From the NCBI GenBank assembly GCA_022793145.1, contig JAAWCI010000043.1:1-12911 (forward strand): a stretch of DNA of 12,911 nucleotides, given 5' to 3'. Made by a program: the position numbers and the translations under genes. The notes under the pieces were generated by a model. It saw only the letters and a program-made list of their open reading frames with translations. It was not told the origin of the DNA and did no database searches. The stretch's first letter is position 1, and the number at the start of each line of letters is the position of its first letter. The DNA comes from Bacilli bacterium (lineage in GTDB: Bacteria > Bacillota_I > Bacilli_A > RF39 > UBA660). This document shows, one piece after another, positions 6,481 through 12,911 of the stretch.

Positions 6481-7162
6481 GTTTATATGTTCCTTTCTCA
6501 TAATCTTTTAATATGCGCCCTGAATCTAATAAAATAACTCTTTTTTTCATTTTGTCTACAATTTCTGTATCATGTGTTACCATAATAATGGTTGTTCCCA
6601 TTTGATTGATTGCATCTAATACTGACATAATTTCCATACTTGTATTCTCATCCAAATTTCCTGTTGGTTCATCACAGATAAGAAGCTTTGGCCCATTGAT
6701 AATCGCTCTTGCAATTGCTACACGTTGTTGCTCTCCACCTGATAATTCAGTAGGATAATTTTTGGCTTTGTGTTTTAAACCAACTAATTCTAAAGCTTTA
6801 AGAACTTTAGTGTGAATCTCTTTCTTTGGAGTTCCAAAAACTTCTAATGCAAATGCCACATTTTCATAAACGGTTGAGCGATTAAGAAGCTTAAAGTCTT
6901 GAAAAACAACTCCCAATTTTCTACGCAGTTTGTATACTTTTCCATTTCTTAACTTTGCTACATCAATTCCACCTACAATTATTTTCCCACTGGTTGGTTT
7001 TTCTTCACGATAAAGCATTTTAATTAAAGTGGATTTCCCACATCCAGTAGAGCCAATGATAAAAACAAAATCACCTTTTTCGATTCTTAAGTCAAGATCA
7101 TAAATGGCAGTCACGCCATTTTTATATCGCTTATTTACATCTTTCATTCTAATTAAATCCAT
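6467..7162 (-). CDS. ftsE: Cell-division ATP-binding protein FtsE
   Basis: A 231-residue ABC ATPase. Walker A is GSTGCGKST (37-45), the Q-loop Gln is at 88 in VVFQDF, the signature is LSGGEQQR (140-147), Walker B is LLICDEPT (160-167), and the switch His is at 197 in MVTHDTE. The N-terminal MDLIRMKDVNKRY and the normal FtsE length of about 225-230 residues agree with FtsE, and the next gene is ftsX. FtsE binds FtsX on the cytoplasmic face and uses ATP hydrolysis to drive conformational signalling to wall hydrolases at the septum. AGGTGG lies a few bases upstream of the ATG, and only 11 bases separate it from the YitT-family gene. No residue of the catalytic set is missing. Confidence 0.97.
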   Translation of the reverse strand: MDLIRMKDVNKRYKNGVTAIYDLDLRIEKGDFVFIIGSTGCGKSTLIKMLYREEKPTSGKIIVGGIDVAKLRNGKVYKLRRKLGVVFQDFKLLNRSTVYENVAFALEVFGTPKKEIHTKVLKALELVGLKHKAKNYPTELSGGEQQRVAIARAIINGPKLLICDEPTGNLDENTSMEIMSVLDAINQMGTTIIMVTHDTEIVDKMKKRVILLDSGRILKDYEKGTYKHEGI

Positions 7163-7173
7163 TTTTCCACCTC

Positions 7174-8058
7174 TTATTCTCCACCTGCTACTTCATATGC
7201 ATCAGTCACTAAAAAAAATGCATTAGGATCAATTTTCTTAATTCCTTCTTTGGCTACAAAATATTCTTTTGTTGGAATAATACACATAATTACTTTTTGA
7301 CGGTCTCCAGTGTACCCTCCTCTTCCATCTAAGATGGTAACTCCATGGCTTAGATAATTTAAAATAAATTTTTTTACTTCTGTCTCATAATCTGTAATGA
7401 TATAAAATGCTTTGGACTGACTAATTCCTAATATTACTTTATCCGTCATAACGCTAATTAAATAAATTGAAATAACAGAATACATAAATTTTTGAAAACC
7501 AAATACAAAGAAACTAATACCAACTATAATGCCATCTGTAAAAAACATTGCATTTCCGATGGACATTTTAAAATATTTTGATACAATTTGATTCAAAATA
7601 TCTGTTCCACCCGTTGTGAATCCTGCTTTAAATATCATTCCTAATCCAAATCCACTAATTGCTGCTCCAAATAATGCAATAACTACTGGTTCTGTCGATC
7701 CCAAATCAATCAAAGTTGCCATAGGCTCTGTCAATTTTACAAAGACTGGATATAACAAAGAACCAATTACCGTATTGGCAGTTTTTTCTTTTCCTAAAAA
7801 TATCAAACTTAATAAAAGCAAAAATATAGAACCAATCAGAATAACAAAAGATGGATCCAAATGATAGAGCTTATTCAAAATAACAGCAACTCCACTTACC
7901 CCATATACAACTTGACTAGGTAATAGAAATACATTAAAAGCCAAGGATACTAAAAATAATCCTAATAAAAATTCTGCATATCTTACTAATTTATCTTTCG
8001 CATAAATAGATTTTATAATATTTGGATCAATAATACTTTCTTTTCTTCTAAAAAACAT
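7174..8058 (-). CDS. YitT-family (DUF161/DUF2179) membrane protein
   Basis: A 294-residue protein of the YitT family: about five to six membrane helices (near residues 27-45, 50-62, 70-88, 93-108, 123-145, 165-185 and 193-210; boundaries uncertain), with the DUF161 motif GFTTGGTDI at 146-154. A soluble C-terminal DUF2179 domain follows, with GVTILDGRGGYTGD at 239-252. The biochemical function of the family is unsettled; it is usually listed as a membrane protein of unknown role, and DUF2179 is thought to be a small ligand-binding domain. It sits between prfB and ftsE, 3 bases after the prfB stop, with its AGAGGTG ribosome binding site inside the prfB end, so it is coupled to prfB translation. 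Length and motifs are complete. Confidence 0.92.
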   Translation of the reverse strand: MFFRRKESIIDPNIIKSIYAKDKLVRYAEFLLGLFLVSLAFNVFLLPSQVVYGVSGVAVILNKLYHLDPSFVILIGSIFLLLLSLIFLGKEKTANTVIGSLLYPVFVKLTEPMATLIDLGSTEPVVIALFGAAISGFGLGMIFKAGFTTGGTDILNQIVSKYFKMSIGNAMFFTDGIIVGISFFVFGFQKFMYSVISIYLISVMTDKVILGISQSKAFYIITDYETEVKKFILNYLSHGVTILDGRGGYTGDRQKVIMCIIPTKEYFVAKEGIKKIDPNAFFLVTDAYEVAGGE

Positions 8059-8061
8059 ATT

Positions 8062-9148
8062 CTAGCACCTCTTTAAATTCTCCTCCATAAAGAAATCGAT
8101 ATCACCATCTAATACTTTTCCAACATTACTTGTTTCAATATTGGTTCTATGATCTTTTACCATTGAATATGGATGCATGACATAACTTCTAATTTGAGAA
8201 CCAAAATTGATATCCATTTGTTCCCCTTTTAAGCTTTTCATTTCTTGTTCTCTTTTTTCTTGTTCTTGTTGATAAAGCTTATTCTTTAATATTTCCATTG
8301 CCTTTTCTTTATTTTGAATCTGACTTCTCTCATTTTGGCAAGTAACAACAATTTTGCTTGGAAAATGGGTAATTCTAACTGCACTATCAGTAGTATTTAC
8401 ACCTTGTCCACCGTTTCCACTGCTTCTATAAACATCAATTCTAATATCAGTCTCTTTGATTTCAATGTCAATATTGCTTTGTTCTAAAAATGGGGTTACT
8501 TCTACCGAAGCAAATGAAGTATGTCTTCTAGCATTAGAATCAAATGGAGAGATTCTTACCAATCTATGAACTCCACGCTCATTTTTTAAATAACCAAATG
8601 AATGAATTCCTTTTACCAAAAACGAAATGCTTTTAATTCCTACTTCCTCTCCAGGTTGTTCATAAATAATTTCATAAGTAAAATTTTTCTTATCGCACCA
8701 TCTCGCATACATACGGAAAAGCATTTCTGCCCAATCACAAGCTTCTGTTCCTCCTGCTCCACTATGAATTTCTACAATAGAATTTCCTTCATCATATGGA
8801 CCGTTAAATAATGTTTCTATCTCTAATTTTTTTAATCTTTCATCAATGCTTACAATAGAAAGCTCTAATTCTTTTTCTACATCTTTATCATTTAATTCAC
8901 ACATTTCTAAAGAAAGATCGATTTCCGACTGTAAAGTTTCCAAGCTTTCTACAGAACTTTTTAAATTATTCAGCTCACCAATAATCGTTTCACTGTATCT
9001 TTTGTCATCCCAAAAATTAGATTGTAACATGGTTTGCTCTAATTCTTGTATACGTTTCTTTTTTGTAGAAGGGTCAAAGTAACCTCCCTAATTCATTAAT
9101 TTTTATTTGATAATTTTCATAAGTACTTTTTAATTCATTATGTTCCAC
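8062..9148 (-). CDS. prfB: Peptide chain release factor 2, programmed +1 frameshift
   Basis: A 361-residue RF2 made from two frames. The first 24 codons run from a GTG at 9146-9148 (MEHNELKSTYENYQIKINEL) to CTT at 9077-9079. An in-frame TGA (9074-9076) follows, and +1 slippage continues with GAC into DPSTKKKRI and on to the TAG at 8062. The stop-codon motif SPF is at residues 200-202 and the catalytic GGQ (RSSGNGGQGVN) at 246-248. RF2 recognises UGA and UAA and releases finished peptides. The GTG start is chosen because AGGAGG lies 7 bases upstream and because the ATG two bases ahead, in another frame, hits a stop after six codons. The frameshift lets RF2 sense its own level. It is the first gene of an operon with yitT-like, ftsE and ftsX genes. 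Confidence 0.95.
9073..9089 (-). promoter_or_regulatory. prfB: prfB autoregulatory +1 frameshift site
   Basis: The minus strand shows the hallmark order: Shine-Dalgarno-like AGGGAGG (9083-9089), one TTA codon, then slippery CTT, TGA and C (9073-9079). The spacing matches the classic RF2 signal. The protein is continuous only if ribosomes shift +1 at CTT. Confidence 0.95.
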
Positions 9149-9170
9149 ATTCAATCCTCCTAACTATAAC

Positions 9171-9179
9171 ATTATAACA
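9171..9179 (-). promoter_or_regulatory. Promoter of the prfB operon (extended -10)
   Basis: Minus-strand TGT plus TATAAT (-10 at 9171-9176) lies about 10 bases before AGGAGG. A weak TAGGAA 17 bases upstream may serve as -35. The predicted leader is about 16 nt. Confidence 0.6.
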
Positions 9180-9215
9180 TTTTTTTATTAAAATTCCTAT
9201 GTATTTTAAAAATAA

Positions 9216-9244
9216 TAAAAGAAAAACAAGGTTTTCTAACCCTG
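9216..9244 (-). terminator. Intrinsic terminator of the DUF4015-yutD operon
   Basis: In minus RNA CAGGGTT pairs with AACCTTG (one G-U) around the loop AGAA (9227-9244), followed by TTTTTC then TTTTA. It starts right after the TAG of the 259-residue gene. Confidence 0.85.
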
Positions 9245-10024
9245 CTATTTTATATCTGCTGTTATTCGTTTATAAGACTTGCAAAATTCACTAATAACTC
9301 TCTGCATTTCTTCTTCTGTTAATTCCACCCCATTTTTATGATAGCGGGTTTCTATTATCTTTTCTAAAACCATACTGACATAATGAAAAGGAAAGCTAGA
9401 TAGTATAGATTGATTTTCTGTTTTTGGAAATTTACTTGAACTTGGAATATCATTTCCTGTTACAACGTATAAATCCATTGCATTTCTATTCTCTAATTCT
9501 ACTCTTATTGTATCTTCTAATTGCAATTTAGTTGCTAATTCTCTTGGAAGTGGCTTCATAACAGGAGAATTATTTATATGAAATGGATACATTGTCCCCG
9601 ATAGCTGATCCAAAAGTGGTGCTTCTAAATCTTTCCTATTTGTAGTTACAAAAGAGACAACTTTATAAAATGGACGGTTTATCTCATCTATCTGAAATCC
9701 GTGCTTTACCAACCTAGTTGCATAAAAATATGGAGTACTTTCTTGCTCTGTTAATATAGTTGCAATAACTTTTCCTAACAATTCATAATGAAATGTTCTA
9801 CTTTGACTAATTTTCTTCCATTCTACTTTTATCCATTCCTGCTTTTGTTCAATAGAATTTTTATGTTGTTTTAAATATTCTTTCAATTTAGATAATTTTT
9901 CTAAATCAACAGCATTTAACGAACTATTAAGAAATCTTTCCTGCTCCTCCATGTACTGAGCATATTCATTAATCATGGAAGCTACTTGTAAAAATCGTTC
10001 ATTTATTTGTTCTAAAGTTTTCAT
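9245..10024 (-). CDS. Hypothetical protein with N-terminal coiled coil
   Basis: A 259-residue soluble protein I do not recognise. The first 80 residues are charged and helical with heptad-like leucines (EKLSKLKEYLKQHKNSIEQK), so a coiled coil is likely. The rest is mixed alpha/beta, with an aromatic stretch PYFYATRLVKHGFQIDEI near 98-115 and a helical acidic-basic tail (ELTEEEMQRVISEFCKSYKR). There is no signal peptide or membrane helix, so it should be cytoplasmic. It is the last gene of the operon, directly abutting yutD (its ATG follows the yutD TAA without a gap) and lacking a clear ribosome binding site of its own, so translation probably depends on termination of yutD. An operon terminator follows immediately. 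The only clue to function is its link to YutD and a surface glycosyl hydrolase-like protein. Confidence 0.8.
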   Translation of the reverse strand: MKTLEQINERFLQVASMINEYAQYMEEQERFLNSSLNAVDLEKLSKLKEYLKQHKNSIEQKQEWIKVEWKKISQSRTFHYELLGKVIATILTEQESTPYFYATRLVKHGFQIDEINRPFYKVVSFVTTNRKDLEAPLLDQLSGTMYPFHINNSPVMKPLPRELATKLQLEDTIRVELENRNAMDLYVVTGNDIPSSSKFPKTENQSILSSFPFHYVSMVLEKIIETRYHKNGVELTEEEMQRVISEFCKSYKRITADIK

Positions 10025-10303
10025 TTATTTGCACTTTTTTAAAATGAAATAGCGACATTCATAGGAACAATAATCTTTCAAATATTGTTCTACTTTTTCT
10101 ATGTCATTTCCCTTTCTATATAATTTATTTTCTTTATCACAAAATCCTTTTAATCGTAATTTTCCATATGACCAATCACCTACAATATAGTCATAGGGAT
10201 CAAAATATTCTGTGTCTTTATTTATTACTTCATCTAATAAGAAGCCATCTTTATAATCTTTTAATAATTCATATTCATAATGATTCATTTTATATTTTTT
10301 CAT
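10025..10303 (-). CDS. yutD: YutD-family protein (DUF1027)
   Basis: A 92-residue protein with the family core YDYIVGDWSYGKLRLKGF (37-54) and the C-terminal YCSYECRYFILKK (78-90), matching Bacillus YutD, a small conserved Bacillota protein of unknown function. Two Cys near the end (79 and 83) could pair or bind metal; this is inference. The ribosome binding site AAAGGAG sits in the last codons of the upstream gene, which ends 3 bases before this gene, and the stop abuts the next start. It has no signal peptide and should be cytoplasmic. Recognition rests on the GDW and LRLKGF motifs. Confidence 0.88.
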   Translation of the reverse strand: MKKYKMNHYEYELLKDYKDGFLLDEVINKDTEYFDPYDYIVGDWSYGKLRLKGFCDKENKLYRKGNDIEKVEQYLKDYCSYECRYFILKKCK

Positions 10304-10306
10304 TTA

Positions 10307-11974
10307 TTACTCCTTTTCAAATGCTGGTGCTATTTCATTATACTTTGATAAACTTGATGCTGCATTCCAAGTCATAAAACCACCAGTTAATCCAGCATCT
10401 TCTAATGCATCAATTTGTTCTTTTATTTTTGTACTATCATAAACAATATACGGTTCTCTTACTGTATTATATGCTTGAATCCAAGTTCTCACTACTGCTG
10501 GAGTAGGAATTTCCTGTTGTCTTACATTTGCATATCCATTTCCCCATGCATATAAAAGCTTATATGGAACTGTCCATACAATATCTTTAATTCCATATTC
10601 ATAAGCTCCGAAATGATCTGGATACGGCATTGCACTGATTACATCAACAACATTAGAAATAGCTCCCCAATATTGTCCATACCCAGTTACATAATTATGA
10701 GCACTTTCTCCAAATACATCTGCTGATACATAAGCTCTAACTTCGTGAATTTGATCACAAGCATACATTAGAAATGTTTGAATTGCCTGTGCTTTTGTTT
10801 CGTTATATGTATTTTTTAAATTCATTTCTCCATTTTTTTCTAATGCATATGTACGATCTGGGAAACGAACATAATCAAACTGGATTTCATGAAATCCCAT
10901 CTCTACAACTGCTTCTTTTGCCAATTCAACATTAAATTCCCATACATCTCTATTGTAAGCACTTGGCCAATAAGAGCCATTATGTTTATATGGATTCCCA
11001 GCACTATCCGCTATCGCTGCTTCTGGGTGATCTGTTACATAATAACTATCTTTAAATACTGTAATTCTGCCAATTACATAGAATCCATTCTCTTTTAATT
11101 TTTGAATTGCATTTTTATAGTCATCAAAACTATTAATCGCATGATTAAAATTAGTTTTTGAATATTTTTCCATAACTTTACTTTTATAAGCTGGAGCTGT
11201 ATTGTCTTTGATATCCACAACAAATGCATTGATATTGGTATTCTTTGCAATTTCAATATATTTATCTACATCTTTTATAACACCTGCATTTAAATATAAA
11301 CTTCTAACTTTTTCTGGCATTTTGTTTTCTTCAAATTTTGCCTTTTCATAAGGATAAAAATCTAAACTTCCTGCATCTCCTCCACCTTGTGTATTTGTAC
11401 GTTTCAAATGAACCTGATAACTATTATTTTCATCATAGTTTTTCATAGCTTCTTCTTTTGTACTAACGAGGTACTTGCTGTAAACAAATCCCTCTGACCC
11501 ATTATACATGATTTTGTATTTGGGTGCAAATCCATTTTCTAATGTATTAAATCCAATAATTTTAACAGGTTCACCCTTTTTAATTAATCCTAATATTTCA
11601 CTGCTTTTGTCCTCTTTATAAACTGTTGTATTGGTTCTAACAAATAATTCTTCTTCATAGATTACTTTATTATAAGTATCTACTATATTTTCTGATTTAA
11701 ATAAAAATGTCGATCCTTCAATCTTCACTTTTTTATATTCTTGTTTTGTTATTTCACCAATGATAGTTTGGTCATAAAGTTCTACTTTAGTACCACGATA
11801 AAATTCATTCACTTCCTTATATTTTTCATCATAAGCTTTTACTTTTATTTCAAGAGATCCCAAATAAGCTATATTCAGTTTCTCTGGTTTTATAACTTCT
11901 TTCTTTGTTAAAAATAAAAATCCAACACCTAAAATTATTCCTATCAAAAATGTTATTGCCAATATTTTTTTCAT
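10307..11974 (-). CDS. DUF4015 putative glycosyl hydrolase with SH3-like region
   Basis: A 555-residue cell-surface protein. Residues 5-23 form a signal anchor (ILAITFLIGIILGVGFLFL). Residues 105-172 resemble a bacterial SH3 domain (LFVRTNTTVY, GFVYSKYLVS), usually wall-binding. From about 222 onwards is a TIM-barrel-like DUF4015 domain: VRSLYLNAG (223-231), FVVDIKDN (251-258), IGRITVFKD (301-309), the family hallmark HEIQFDYVRFP (362-372), and VSADVFGE (416-423). The acidic residues in FDYVRFP and ADVFGE are candidates for catalysis. The substrate is unknown; a cell-wall or capsular polysaccharide is plausible for a protein with an SH3-like wall-binding region. The ATG at 11972-11974 follows AGGTGA. 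It is first in an operon with yutD and an unknown protein. Confidence 0.9.
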   Translation of the reverse strand: MKKILAITFLIGIILGVGFLFLTKKEVIKPEKLNIAYLGSLEIKVKAYDEKYKEVNEFYRGTKVELYDQTIIGEITKQEYKKVKIEGSTFLFKSENIVDTYNKVIYEEELFVRTNTTVYKEDKSSEILGLIKKGEPVKIIGFNTLENGFAPKYKIMYNGSEGFVYSKYLVSTKEEAMKNYDENNSYQVHLKRTNTQGGGDAGSLDFYPYEKAKFEENKMPEKVRSLYLNAGVIKDVDKYIEIAKNTNINAFVVDIKDNTAPAYKSKVMEKYSKTNFNHAINSFDDYKNAIQKLKENGFYVIGRITVFKDSYYVTDHPEAAIADSAGNPYKHNGSYWPSAYNRDVWEFNVELAKEAVVEMGFHEIQFDYVRFPDRTYALEKNGEMNLKNTYNETKAQAIQTFLMYACDQIHEVRAYVSADVFGESAHNYVTGYGQYWGAISNVVDVISAMPYPDHFGAYEYGIKDIVWTVPYKLLYAWGNGYANVRQQEIPTPAVVRTWIQAYNTVREPYIVYDSTKIKEQIDALEDAGLTGGFMTWNAASSLSKYNEIAPAFEKE

Positions 11975-11993
11975 AAATTCACCTACTATAGTT

Positions 11994-12002
11994 AGTATAA
12001 CA
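11994..12002 (-). promoter_or_regulatory. Promoter of the DUF4015 operon (extended -10)
   Basis: Minus-strand TGT then TATACT (11994-11999), followed within about 8 bases by AGGTGA and the ATG. No convincing -35 at 16-18 bases; the upstream DNA is an A/T run that may act as an UP element. Leader of about 12 nt. Confidence 0.55.
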
Positions 12003-12031
12003 TCTTTTAAATTTTTTATAAAATTTGTAAA

Positions 12032-12067
12032 AAAAGAAAATTTTTAATTTTATAAAAATTTTCTTTT
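12032..12067. terminator. AT-only palindrome, possible bidirectional terminator
   Basis: Arms 12032-12046 and 12053-12067 are perfect 15-base inverted repeats around a 6-nt loop, each arm ending in T-rich sequence in its own direction. It lies downstream of the surface-protein gene and upstream of the DUF4015 promoter. The nearly G+C-free stem is weak, so termination is plausible but not certain. Confidence 0.45.
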
Positions 12068-12080
12068 ATAAATATATATA

Positions 12081-12136
12081 AGTAGCCCCCAATATTAGAA
12101 TAGAAATAGAAATGAAGTTAAATATCGAGGGCTGCT
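12081..12136 (-). terminator. Long hairpin downstream of the surface-protein gene
   Basis: Arms 12081-12096 and 12121-12136 pair over 16 positions with a 24-nt loop. In minus RNA there are two G-U pairs and one C-A mismatch; on the plus strand there is one G-U pair and two mismatches, so the minus transcript folds better. A GGGGGCTACT arm gives real stability. The sequence after it is AU-rich (TATATATATTTAT) but not a U-run. It is the likely 3' end of the surface-protein mRNA, 80 bases after its stop. Confidence 0.5.
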
Positions 12137-12215
12137 TCTAAACACATATATAAGATTGATAGATTTTTTAGAACATGTCTATCTTACTATGTGGTTAGAC
12201 ATTATTCATCTTCTA

Positions 12216-12911
12216 TCATTTTGTTAATATATATGGATCTGTTTTAGTTCCTGTTCCACTTTTTATTTTAACATCTGATGTTAAGAATAATACTGGGCGC
12301 ACACCACTCGCGAAAGTCACGGTGTCGTAGCTGTAGTTGCTGTAGACATTCCCGGCCGCACCCACAAAGAACGCATTGCCCGAGGTGCTGCTACGCGGAG
12401 TCAGCGTCCATTGCCACTGAGAACTGTTAAATAGCCAACTCTTCTCTGCACATTCTGCTTTTGCTGCACTTCCATCCCAGTTATATAAATTAGTAGTATC
12501 ACATGTACTTCCTCCACTTGACGCATACGCATAATCGCTTGGGTACATCAATGCAATCTTTCCAGTCCATGTTGTTGGTCTTCCTGAATATATTGTTGTT
12601 CCATTTTCATACTGATACATCTGGGCTCTTGTTATAGATGATGTACTCCATCCTCCTAATTTCCATACATGACTCTGATCTACCATTGCCTGTGATGTGG
12701 CATTTATTGTATTCCAATATGTTGTATTGAACTCTGTCATCAATGATGCTTGACTCCAATCATTTTTATCTACTGAATTCCATGCCATTGTTGTATTCTT
12801 ATAGAATTGCCCTTCTGTTGTATAATTTCCCCAATATATGATCTTCATTTGACCATTAAATACTCCTATTATTCTATATGCCTCTCCATTAAATGTTACA
12901 AAGTTATTTGG
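12216..12911 (-). CDS. Secreted surface protein, C-terminal part; N-terminus beyond the window
   Basis: The reading frame is open to the window edge; the first visible residues are PNNFVTFNGEAYRIIG, and the Met at 12846-12848 is internal because coding continues upstream without a ribosome binding site. The visible 231 residues are rich in Trp, Tyr, Ser, Thr and Asn, with IALMYPSDYAYA, two Cys near CDTTNLYNW and AECAEK, LFNSSQWQWTLTP, and GVRPVLFL near the end. The pattern (FNGE.YRIIG ... WTLTP ... GVRPV) is typical of C-type-lectin-like (DUF6273-like) domains on proteins of uncultured gut Bacillota; the assignment is from memory of such repeats. Codon use is AT-rich except for the segment 12292-12410, described separately. 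It is probably displayed on the surface and binds a ligand. It is followed by two hairpins. Confidence 0.8.
   Translation of the reverse strand, partial: PNNFVTFNGEAYRIIGVFNGQMKIIYWGNYTTEGQFYKNTTMAWNSVDKNDWSQASLMTEFNTTYWNTINATSQAMVDQSHVWKLGGWSTSSITRAQMYQYENGTTIYSGRPTTWTGKIALMYPSDYAYASSGGSTCDTTNLYNWDGSAAKAECAEKSWLFNSSQWQWTLTPRSSTSGNAFFVGAAGNVYSNYSYDTVTFASGVRPVLFLTSDVKIKSGTGTKTDPYILTK
12268..12284 (-). repeat. Perfect palindrome just after the G+C-rich segment
   Basis: Minus strand TTAACAT, CAG, ATGTTAA: 7-bp arms and a 3-nt loop (8 bp if only the central A is unpaired). It lies inside the coding sequence (Leu-Thr-Ser-Asp-Val-Lys) about 8 bases after the G+C-rich segment ends, the place where retroelement target sites carry a hairpin. 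Confidence 0.6.
12292..12410 (-). other. Candidate DGR variable region: G+C-rich codon-biased island
   Basis: By hand count 12291-12410 holds 72 G+C of 120 (60%). Codons in this segment end mostly in C or G (for example CTG, CCG, GGC, GCG, GTG), whereas flanking codons end in A or T. Nine consecutive codons (12321-12347, residues V-Y-S-N-Y-S-Y-D-T) all end in C. The segment covers WTLTP through GVRP, the surface loop of the lectin-like fold. Its downstream end (GGTGTGCGCCC, near 12295-12305) has no adenine. These features match a variable region rewritten by adenine mutagenesis from a template repeat. No template or reverse transcriptase is present in the window. Confidence 0.5.

Noticed and set aside
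6481..6501. Longer ftsX start
   Set aside because: No ribosome binding site precedes the upstream ATG, whereas AAAGGAA is well placed for the ATG at 6480.
12081..12136. Inverted repeat as ends of a small transposable element
   Set aside because: Only 56 bp end to end, no flanking target duplication seen, and the minus-RNA wobble pairs fit a transcript hairpin better.
12846..12848. ATG as the start of the surface-protein gene
   Set aside because: Coding continues upstream to the window edge with a matching domain start, and no RBS precedes this ATG.
1..12911. tRNA, rRNA, CRISPR arrays, insertion sequences
   Set aside because: I saw no cloverleaf with CCA end, rRNA-like stretch, regularly spaced repeats, or transposase motif on either strand.

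Overview
The window is very AT-rich apart from one short G+C-rich patch. It uses Gram-positive style ribosome binding sites (AGGAGG, AGGTGA) and carries a prfB-yitT-ftsE-ftsX operon, an RluA-type pseudouridine synthase and a YutD homologue. This fits a low-G+C Bacillota, probably an uncultured gut Bacilli/Mollicutes-like lineage (RF39-type); that placement is inference. Several genes end in TGA and release factor 2 is encoded, so the standard bacterial code applies and TGA does not mean Trp here. Almost every gene is on the minus strand; only the RluA-family gene is on the plus strand. || Layout. (1) 1-2650: a cluster made of a small secreted protein (2060-2500; faintly DUF2712-like) with its own promoter and a long leader, a hairpin just after its stop, then three tightly packed polytopic membrane proteins (1177-1980, 500-1180, 1-516 running off the edge). 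It resembles a secreted-peptide plus ABC-2-permease cluster, but no ATPase is inside the window. The membrane genes are more AT-rich than the rest. (2) 2763-4529: a membrane-anchored Ig-like (DUF5011-type) protein, then a pseudogene with two in-frame stops and a frameshift. (3) 4617-5480: the plus-strand RluA-family synthase with its own terminator, convergent with the next operon. (4) 5581-9148: housekeeping operon prfB (GTG start, programmed +1 frameshift), YitT-family membrane protein, ftsE and ftsX, bounded by a prfB promoter and a terminator after ftsX. (5) 9245-11974: operon of a DUF4015 putative glycosyl hydrolase with an SH3-like region, yutD, and an unrecognised 259-residue protein, closed by a good intrinsic terminator. 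(6) 12216-12911: the 3' part of a gene for a large surface protein, cut by the window edge. || The most interesting signal is in region 6. Near the 3' end of the surface-protein gene, about 120 bases (12292-12410) reach roughly 60% G+C by hand count, with C-ending codons in an otherwise A/T-ending gene. The patch includes nine consecutive NNC codons, ends in an almost adenine-free stretch, and is followed within about 8 bases by a perfect palindrome. This is the layout expected of the variable region of a diversity-generating retroelement (adenine mutagenesis of AAC codons, an initiation-of-mutagenic-homing-like end, then a hairpin). No reverse transcriptase or template repeat is visible here, so it would be a remote or edge-cut target. 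This is a hypothesis that needs the rest of the genome. || Four genes (prfB, the RluA gene, the DUF5011 gene, the DUF4015 gene) share a compact promoter in which a TGT plus TAtAaT-type extended -10 sits only a few bases upstream of the ribosome binding site. The secreted-protein gene instead has a leader of about 90 nt and three 10-bp tandem repeats at its -35 region, which suggests different control.
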